10,652 nt of DNA from an uncultured Clostridia bacterium (GTDB lineage: Bacteria > Bacillota > Clostridia > Oscillospirales > Ruminococcaceae), in assembly GCA_938014855.1 (NCBI GenBank), contig CALLQM010000062.1, forward strand, positions 1-10,652. The letters run 5' to 3'. The notes under the pieces were generated by a model, which saw only the letters and a list, made by a program, of their open reading frames with translations, searched no databases and was not told the DNA's origin. Each line of letters begins with the position of its first letter. Within the stretch, counting starts at the first letter, position 1. Both the position numbers and the translations under genes were made by a program. Below are positions 6,100 to 10,652 of this stretch, piece by piece.

Positions 6100-7704
6100 T
6101 TGCCAATTTACCTGCTTGTCGCAACCACTGTGATGATTGCATGCATCATATTTAATAAAATTTCGAGCAAATTAGGGATTCCGATGCTGCTTGCATTTAT
6201 TGTGCTGGGAATGTGCTTCGGTTCGGATGGAATTTTTAAAATTCCGTTTGATAATTTTCAGTTTGCGGAACAAATTTGTTCGATTGCGCTTATTTTTATA
6301 ATGTTTTATGGCGGATTCGGAACAAAATGGAGTGAAGCAAAGCCTGTCGCGGCAATGGCAATTTTACTTTCAACGCTCGGCGTCGTGCTCACTGCCGCAA
6401 TTACCGGGTTATTCTGTTTCTTTGTTTTAAAAATTGACTTGCTGGAAAGTTTTCTAATTGGTTCAGTCATCAGCTCGACCGATGCGGCTTCGGTGTTTTC
6501 GATTCTCCGTTCCAAACAGCTGAATCTTCGGTACAACACCGCCTCGATGCTGGAACTGGAAAGCGGAAGCAACGACCCCTGCTCCTATATGCTGACGGTC
6601 ATCACGCTCTCCTTAATGGGAGATTCAGCAAATGGCGGCAATTTTGTCTATATGGTGTTTGCACAGATCGTGTATGGTGTCGTGTTTGGGGTAGGAATTG
6701 CATTTGCGGCGCTGTTTATTTTAAAACATTTCCGATTTGAGACCAAAGGGTTTGACACCATTTTCGTATTTGCAATTGCGCTTCTTGCCTATGCGGCGCC
6801 ATTCGCTTTGGGTGGAAATGGATATTTGAGCGTTTACATCGTAGGCATCATTCTCGGAAACCGCCCGATCAAAAACAAGCAGTCGCTGGTACACTTTTTT
6901 GATGGCGTGACCGGACTCGTTCAAATGCTGATTTTCTTTTTGCTTGGGCTGCTGGCATTTCCGTCGCGGATGCCGCAAGTGGTGCTGCTCGCGGTAATCA
7001 TCGCGCTGTTTTTGACCTTTGTTGCACGTCCGGCGGCGGTGTTTGCAATCCTGTCCCCGTTTGGATGCAGATGGAAACAGCAGACGGTGGTGTCGTTTTG
7101 TGGACTTCGTGGAGCGGCGTCCATCGTGTTTGCTGTGATGGTGACCGTCAGTCCAGTTCAGACCAACCACGATGTGTTTCATATCGTGTTCTGCATTGTG
7201 CTTTTCTCAATTTTGTTCCAAGGGTCGCTTCTGCCGATTGTCTCCAAAAAACTGGATATGATCGATGAACATGCAAACGTCCTCAAAACCTTTAACGACT
7301 ATACGGAAGAAGTTGCCGTACAGTTTATCCAGTTTACGATGAACGAATCGCATCCGTGGATGGGCAAACAGATTAAGGACATTGTGCTTCCGCCCGAGAC
7401 ACTGCTGGTGTTTTTACAGCGCGGAACCGAAAAGATCACGCCCAATGGAGATACGGTTCTTTGCGCCGGAGATATTTTGGTACTCAGCGCAAAAGCGCCG
7501 CGAATCGTTTACGGAATCAGTCTTACGGAACTGCATCTGCAAAGCGGCGACTCATGGCTTGGGAAAAAAGTCGCGTCCATTCATTTGGATACCGACAAAC
7601 TGATTATCATGATTCAAAGAGGCGGAAAAATCGTGATTCCAAGCGGAGAAACCGTTTTGAAAGAGGACGATGTGTTGGTAATCAACCAATCGGAACATAC
7701 ATAA
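6100..7704 (+). CDS. CPA1 cation/proton antiporter with two RCK_C domains (NhaP2/CvrA type)
   Basis: This 534-residue protein has a Na+/H+ exchanger core of about 12 membrane helices (residues 3-390). It carries SSTDAASVFSIL (125-136) and LELESGSNDP (151-160), the form of the ion-site motif found in K+/H+ antiporters of the NhaP2/CvrA group. The cytoplasmic tail holds two tandem RCK_C/TrkA-C repeats (about 405-466 and 478-531) that align with each other (LPPETLLVFLQRG with LDTDKLIIMIQRG; ITPNGDTVL with VIPSGETVL). Such domains gate ion transport and in Firmicutes can bind cyclic di-AMP, so a role in K+ or Na+ and pH balance is likely. The TTG start has AAGGGGG eight bases upstream. The leader before it looks regulated. 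Ion preference cannot be read from sequence. Confidence 0.88.
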   Translation: MPIYLLVATTVMIACIIFNKISSKLGIPMLLAFIVLGMCFGSDGIFKIPFDNFQFAEQICSIALIFIMFYGGFGTKWSEAKPVAAMAILLSTLGVVLTAAITGLFCFFVLKIDLLESFLIGSVISSTDAASVFSILRSKQLNLRYNTASMLELESGSNDPCSYMLTVITLSLMGDSANGGNFVYMVFAQIVYGVVFGVGIAFAALFILKHFRFETKGFDTIFVFAIALLAYAAPFALGGNGYLSVYIVGIILGNRPIKNKQSLVHFFDGVTGLVQMLIFFLLGLLAFPSRMPQVVLLAVIIALFLTFVARPAAVFAILSPFGCRWKQQTVVSFCGLRGAASIVFAVMVTVSPVQTNHDVFHIVFCIVLFSILFQGSLLPIVSKKLDMIDEHANVLKTFNDYTEEVAVQFIQFTMNESHPWMGKQIKDIVLPPETLLVFLQRGTEKITPNGDTVLCAGDILVLSAKAPRIVYGISLTELHLQSGDSWLGKKVASIHLDTDKLIIMIQRGGKIVIPSGETVLKEDDVLVINQSEHT

Positions 7705-7722
7705 GGCTGTCAATAACAATAA

Positions 7723-7760
7723 AAACGCACCCGTTTGCCGATCGGCAAACGGGTGCGTTT
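7723..7760. terminator. perfect 38-bp palindrome, bidirectional intrinsic terminator
   Basis: Two 19-bp arms (AAACGCACCCGTTTGCCGA and its exact complement) meet with no spacer. On the + strand the stem is followed by an interrupted T-tract (GTTTCGTTGTTT). Read on the - strand it is followed by TTTTTATTGTTATT, the better U-tract. It begins 18 bases after the antiporter stop codon and seven bases from the stop codon of the dehydrogenase remnant on the other strand, so it probably served both convergent genes. Confidence 0.9.
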
Positions 7761-7766
7761 CGTTGT

Positions 7767-7859
7767 TTAAAGATTGACACAGTTGATAGGGTTTCCATCA
7801 AGAAAAGAGACTAGATTTTGGACAGCAATGTCCATCAGCCGTTGGTGGTTTTCTTCTAT
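7767..7859 (-). pseudogene. C-terminal remnant of a D-2-hydroxyacid dehydrogenase
   Basis: On the - strand, 30 codons from 7859 down to the TAA at 7767-7769 read IEENHQRLMDIAVQN followed by LVSFLDGNPINCVNL. This fits the last helix and tail of NAD-dependent D-2-hydroxyacid or phosphoglycerate dehydrogenases (pattern: E-x-x-x-R-x-x-x-x-A-x-x-N-L, then a G-x-P-x-N-x-V-N end). An in-frame stop (7860-7862) stands directly upstream, and the catalytic-histidine block that should precede it is absent in all three - frames. The palindromic terminator follows its stop by seven bases, as expected for a once real gene. The remainder was probably deleted, and the aldolase promoter now starts about 40 bp beyond the break. 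The match is from memory and short, so confidence is moderate. Confidence 0.55.
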
Positions 7860-7898
7860 TTAACAAAAATACGGCCGCAAGATTTGGCGAATTTCCCA

Positions 7899-7927
7899 TA
7901 GACTTTTGAAAAAGCGGGTGTTATAAT
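7899..7927 (+). promoter_or_regulatory. sigma-A promoter of the aldolase-lacI unit
   Basis: TAGACT (7899-7904), a 17-bp spacer and a perfect TATAAT (7922-7927) place transcription start near 7934, at the left edge of the operator palindrome. The 305-bp space before the aldolase start thus contains the palindromic terminator, the dehydrogenase remnant, this promoter and the operator. Confidence 0.75.
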
Positions 7928-7935
7928 ATCGCTAG

Positions 7936-7951
7936 AGCGAAACGTTTCGCT
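7936..7951. promoter_or_regulatory. LacI-family operator O1 over the aldolase transcription start
   Basis: AGCGAAACGTTTCGCT is a perfect 16-bp palindrome with the central CG typical of LacI/GalR operators. It lies eight bases after the -10 box, so a bound repressor would block transcription. The same sequence recurs at 9934-9949 before the kinase gene, and the LacI-type gene lies between the two. Confidence 0.85.
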
Positions 7952-8010
7952 TTGCAAAAATGGGTGAGTTTGGGCAGTAAAAAAGATATCGACAGAAAGA
8001 GGGTTTGGCT

Positions 8011-8844
8011 ATGCCACTGACAACATCGGAACAGATGCTTTGCGATGCTCAGCACGGCGGATATGCCGTGGGCGCATTTAATGTGGAAAATATGGAAATG
8101 GCGCAGGCGGTTCTTGCGGCCGCACAGGAGCTCAACGCTCCGGTCATCGTACAAACCACACCGGGCACGATCAAATATGCCGGATTGGATATGTATTATG
8201 CGAATATTGCTGCGCTTGCAAAAAAAGTTTCGGTTCCGGTAGCGATTCATCTCGACCACGGAAACAGCTTTGAATTAGCGGTGCAGGCAATTCGAGCCGG
8301 CTATACATCGCATGAATCGTTTGAACAAAATATAAACCTGACCGGCCGTGTGGTCGCAGTCGCAAAACCGAACGGGATCCCCGTGGAGGCCGAACTTGGA
8401 AAAGTGGGCGGAAAAGAGGACGATTTGGATGGCGGAAATCCGGGCTATACCGATCCGCAGGAGGCGCAGGAATTTGTCGAGCGAGCCGGCATAAGCTCGC
8501 TTGCGGTTGGCATTGGAACCGCGCATGGCGTGTACAAAGGAACGCCCAAATTGGATATTGACCGCCTGAAAGAAATCCGAAAACGCGTATCGATTCCGCT
8601 TGTTTTGCACGGAGCATCTGGCTTGCCGGATTCGGATGTGATAAAATGTATCAAAGAAGGCATCTGCAAGGTGAATTTTGCAACCCAATTGCGCATCGCA
8701 TTCAGCGCGGGGGTAAAAGAACTGATTGACAAACAACCGGATTCGTTTGACCCAAAAAAATACGGTGCGGAGGGACGCGAACATGTCAAGCAGGCGGTAA
8801 AAGACCTCATCAAAGTCTGCGGATGTCAAAATCACGGCTGTTAA
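8011..8844 (+). CDS. class II aldolase, tagatose/fructose-bisphosphate type, with a motif deletion
   Basis: This 277-residue enzyme of the zinc-dependent GatY/KbaY/FbaA family should cleave a ketose (bis)phosphate to dihydroxyacetone phosphate and an aldehyde. Present are GYAVGAFNVEN (17-27), the catalytic LDHG (Asp82, zinc His83), VEAELGKVGGKEDD (125-138), GTAHG (His172), VLHGAS (His200) and the C-terminal KVNFAT region. Between Ser100 and His101, six residues equivalent to the conserved A/V-M-I-D-G-S are missing without a frameshift. Activity is therefore uncertain. ATG 8011 is chosen because AGAGGG (7998-8003) is seven bases upstream; a TTG at 8005 would be one base from it. It is first in a unit with the lacI-type gene (39 bp apart), under promoter 7899-7927 and operator O1. 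A sugar outside glycolysis is likely, given the kinase nearby. Confidence 0.85.
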   Translation: MPLTTSEQMLCDAQHGGYAVGAFNVENMEMAQAVLAAAQELNAPVIVQTTPGTIKYAGLDMYYANIAALAKKVSVPVAIHLDHGNSFELAVQAIRAGYTSHESFEQNINLTGRVVAVAKPNGIPVEAELGKVGGKEDDLDGGNPGYTDPQEAQEFVERAGISSLAVGIGTAHGVYKGTPKLDIDRLKEIRKRVSIPLVLHGASGLPDSDVIKCIKEGICKVNFATQLRIAFSAGVKELIDKQPDSFDPKKYGAEGREHVKQAVKDLIKVCGCQNHGC

Positions 8845-8883
8845 GCGGATTGACCGCAAAGCCGGAAACGGAGTATTGGCATC

Positions 8884-9891
8884 ATGGCAACAGTGAAAGA
8901 TCTTGCAAACCGAACCGGGTTGGGATTGGCGACCATTTCAAAATATCTCAACGGCGGCCATGTGTTGGAACGAAACAAAATTGCAATTGAAAAAGCAATT
9001 GAAGAGCTGGATTTTACCGTCAATGAATTCGCCCGCGGGCTGAAAGTGGGGCGTTCCCACACGATTGGCGTCATCATACCGGAACTGAGCAACGTTTTTA
9101 TTACCTCGATTATTACCGTGGTGGAAGATTTCCTGCGCAAAAAAGGATACGGCGTGATTATTTGTGACTGCCGTACAAATGAAGAACAAGAAGCCGAATC
9201 GGTGCGATTTTTAGTAAGCAAAATGGTGGATGGAATCATCAATATGCCGGTTTGCCGCGAAGGTACGCATCTTCAGCCGGCACTTGAAAAAAATATCCCG
9301 GTTGTGCTGATCGACCGTATGATCAGCGATTTAAAAGGGCAAGTCAACGCAGTTCTCGTGGATAACGTGCGTGCATCGTCAAGTGCTGTATTGGAACTGA
9401 TTCAAGCGGGGCATAAACACATCGGCATCATTCTTGGCCCAAAAGATATTTTTACCTCTCAACAACGGCGTTTGGGCTATCAGCAGGCATTTATTGAAAA
9501 CAATCTGATGCCCGACGAATCGCTTACCGTTTTCAGCGATTACACCGTTCAAGGCGGCTATGAAAGCATGAATCGTCTGCTGGATCGGCCGGACATAAGC
9601 GCGGTATTTGTGACCAATTATGAAATGACGTTGGGCGCAATGATTGCCGCCAATGAGCGGGGCATAAAAATTCCGGAACAGCTTTCGTTTATTGGATTTG
9701 ATAATTTACAGCTTTCTCAAGTGATTCGCCCGAAACTGACCATCGTGACCCAGCCATTAGAGGAAATCGGGAAACAAACAGCCGAAATCCTGCTTGAGCA
9801 ATTGGTCAAAGAACCGAATCAGCGGAAAACAAAAATCGTAACGCTGTCGGCATCGGTTCAGCTGGGTGAATCGGTACAGAAATACGAATAA
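8884..9891 (+). CDS. LacI/GalR family transcriptional repressor
   Basis: This 335-residue regulator has an N-terminal LacI helix-turn-helix (residues 2-48, TVKDLANRTGLGLATISKYL, slightly unusual in having ISKYLNG where VSRVLNG is common). The hinge ARGLKVGRS (50-58) follows, then a periplasmic-binding-protein-like sensor domain (about 60-330, with IGVIIPELSNVF, VVLIDRM, GFDNLQLS and TIVTQPLEEIG). Sensor domains of this kind bind a sugar or sugar phosphate. Full length is normal for the family. CGGAG lies ten bases before the ATG. It is probably co-transcribed with the aldolase and represses itself through operator O1, and it should also act on O2 before the FGGY kinase gene. A hairpin follows five bases after its stop codon. 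The inducer is unknown. Confidence 0.92.
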   Translation: MATVKDLANRTGLGLATISKYLNGGHVLERNKIAIEKAIEELDFTVNEFARGLKVGRSHTIGVIIPELSNVFITSIITVVEDFLRKKGYGVIICDCRTNEEQEAESVRFLVSKMVDGIINMPVCREGTHLQPALEKNIPVVLIDRMISDLKGQVNAVLVDNVRASSSAVLELIQAGHKHIGIILGPKDIFTSQQRRLGYQQAFIENNLMPDESLTVFSDYTVQGGYESMNRLLDRPDISAVFVTNYEMTLGAMIAANERGIKIPEQLSFIGFDNLQLSQVIRPKLTIVTQPLEEIGKQTAEILLEQLVKEPNQRKTKIVTLSASVQLGESVQKYE

Positions 9892-9896
9892 AATTG

Positions 9897-9920
9897 GGGC
9901 AGGTGCAATCCCTGCCCTTT
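9897..9920 (+). terminator. hairpin after the lacI-type gene, weak terminator
   Basis: GGGCAGG (9897-9903) and CCTGCCC (9911-9917) form a seven-pair GC-rich stem with a seven-base loop, followed only by TTT then CAAAAAA. The short T-tract suggests partial termination with read-through into the kinase gene. Confidence 0.6.
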
Positions 9921-9932
9921 CAAAAAACAACA

Positions 9933-9950
9933 AAGCGAAACGTTTCGCTT
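9933..9950. promoter_or_regulatory. LacI-family operator O2 before the FGGY kinase gene
   Basis: AAGCGAAACGTTTCGCTT is a perfect 18-bp palindrome containing the full 16-bp O1 sequence. It ends three bases before the GGAGGA ribosome binding site (9954-9959). No clear -10/-35 pair is visible between the hairpin and this site, so it may act as a roadblock to read-through or control a weak promoter inside the 3' end of the lacI-type gene. In RNA it could also fold next to the ribosome binding site. Confidence 0.85.
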
Positions 9951-9966
9951 AACGGAGGAAGAGCAG

Positions 9967-10652
9967 ATGAAACAATATTTACTGGGGATTGATATCGGAA
10001 CTTCTGCTTGTAAGGTTGCGCTGTTTTCCCCGAACGGAACCGTCTGCGCACAGGCGAATGGAACGTATGAGGTTTTTTATCCAAAACCGGGCTGGGCGGA
10101 ACAGAATCCAAACGATTGGTGGGATGCGGTGTGTGGCGCAATTCGGGCAGTGCTGGAGCAGTCGGGCATCCGCCCGCAGCAGATTTGTGCAGTCGGCGTG
10201 GATGGGCAAAGCTGGTCGGCCATCCCGCTTGACTCAGACGGAACGGTGCTTTGCAAAACCCCGATTTGGATGGATACCCGCGCGGCGGATATCTGTGACG
10301 AGCTCGACCGGCGAATCGGAAAAGAGCGGATTTTTAAAGTCTGCGGCAATCCGCTTCAGCCCGCCTATACCCTGCCAAAAATTCTATGGTATCAAAAGCA
10401 TCGTCCGGACATGTTTCAGAAAATTGATAAAATCCTGCAGTCGAACAGCTATATTGTATATCAGCTGACCGGAGCAATCACGCAGGACATTTCCCAAGGA
10501 TACGGACTGCACTTTTTTGATATGCGACATGGAACTTGGGATGCGGCGCTTTGCAAAGAAATGAGGCTAACGCTCGACATTATGCCGCAGATTGTTCCCT
10601 GCCACCAAATTGTGGGGACGGTTACGGAATCTGCCGCGGCACAGAGTGGACT
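9967..10652 (+). CDS. FGGY family carbohydrate kinase, xylulokinase-like (5' part)
   Basis: The frame is open from ATG 9967 to the window edge (228 complete codons of an expected about 490-510). The N-terminal phosphate-binding block is LLGIDIGTSACKVALF (5-20), followed by PGWAEQNPNDWW (41-52), VGVDGQSWS (76-84), WMDTRAAD (101-108) and TLPKILW (135-141). These place it in the xylulokinase branch of the FGGY family, which phosphorylates ketoses or polyols with ATP in the cytoplasm. The substrate loop GQSWS replaces the GQMHG seen in E. coli XylB, and the region aligned to DMSDAAG reads DISQGYG, so the substrate may not be D-xylulose. GGAGGA lies seven bases upstream. Operator O2 directly before it suggests control by the neighbouring LacI-type repressor. 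The second catalytic Asp lies beyond the window. Confidence 0.87.
   Translation, partial: MKQYLLGIDIGTSACKVALFSPNGTVCAQANGTYEVFYPKPGWAEQNPNDWWDAVCGAIRAVLEQSGIRPQQICAVGVDGQSWSAIPLDSDGTVLCKTPIWMDTRAADICDELDRRIGKERIFKVCGNPLQPAYTLPKILWYQKHRPDMFQKIDKILQSNSYIVYQLTGAITQDISQGYGLHFFDMRHGTWDAALCKEMRLTLDIMPQIVPCHQIVGTVTESAAAQSG

Noticed and set aside
7774..7779. Perfect TTGACA -35 hexamer upstream of the aldolase gene
   Set aside because: No acceptable -10 lies 16-18 bp downstream, and the bases are part of the dehydrogenase remnant read on the other strand.
7832..7860. Small hairpin CCATCA/TGGTGG followed by TTTTCTTCT
   Set aside because: Only six pairs including one G-T, and it coincides with remnant codons; too weak to call a terminator beside the strong palindrome at 7723-7760.
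8275..8859. A 194-codon open frame on the - strand across the aldolase gene, and similar long frames at 5367-5900 (+) and 6721-7182 (-)
   Set aside because: Each lies inside a well-supported gene, has no plausible ribosome binding site or recognisable domain, and has the composition of an out-of-frame shadow.

Overview
The window looks like chromosome from a low-to-medium GC, Gram-positive anaerobe of the Clostridia (gut Oscillospiraceae/Lachnospiraceae type). The reasons are Shine-Dalgarno sequences before nearly every gene, GTG/TTG starts, GC near one half by eye, and gene types (GntR/UTRA, LacI, NhaC, FGGY kinase) common there. All intact genes are on the + strand. One gene remnant is on the - strand. 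No rRNA, tRNA, CRISPR array, transposase or phage gene is visible.

Left part (1-3523), Amadori-product (fructoselysine) use. A short reading-frame tail resembling the end of a SPOR domain (1-99) is followed directly by a 5'-truncated permease that aligns along its length with the C-terminal two thirds of the fructoselysine permease FrlA (100-990). Then come a promoter and a tight three-gene unit: a GntR/UTRA regulator, a kinase with a very clear match to fructoselysine 6-kinase FrlD, and a second GntR/UTRA regulator. A strong intrinsic terminator closes it. The deglycase FrlB, needed to finish the pathway, is not in the window.

Middle (3524-7760). The terminator abuts the ribosome binding site of an alpha/beta-hydrolase esterase gene, which sits 35 bp before an NhaC-family antiporter gene. 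After a promoter and a leader with competing hairpins that looks like an attenuator comes a CPA1 cation/proton antiporter with two C-terminal RCK_C domains (NhaP2/CvrA type). A perfect 38-bp palindrome follows; it has the better T-tract on the - strand.

Right part (7761-10652), a small LacI-controlled sugar locus. A 30-codon remnant of a D-2-hydroxyacid dehydrogenase lies on the - strand, next to the promoter of a class II (tagatose-bisphosphate type) aldolase gene. Then come a LacI-family regulator and the start of a xylulokinase-like FGGY kinase that runs off the window. The same palindrome, AGCGAAACGTTTCGCT, lies just after the aldolase -10 box and again before the kinase gene. This points to one local repressor controlling both. 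The likely logic is that the kinase phosphorylates a ketose and the aldolase cleaves a ketose phosphate, but the sugar cannot be named. The aldolase lacks six residues at a motif that is otherwise strongly conserved.

The points most worth a second look are the broken frlA junction, the aldolase deletion, the paired LacI operators, the leader before the CPA1 gene, and the dehydrogenase remnant beside its apparent terminator.
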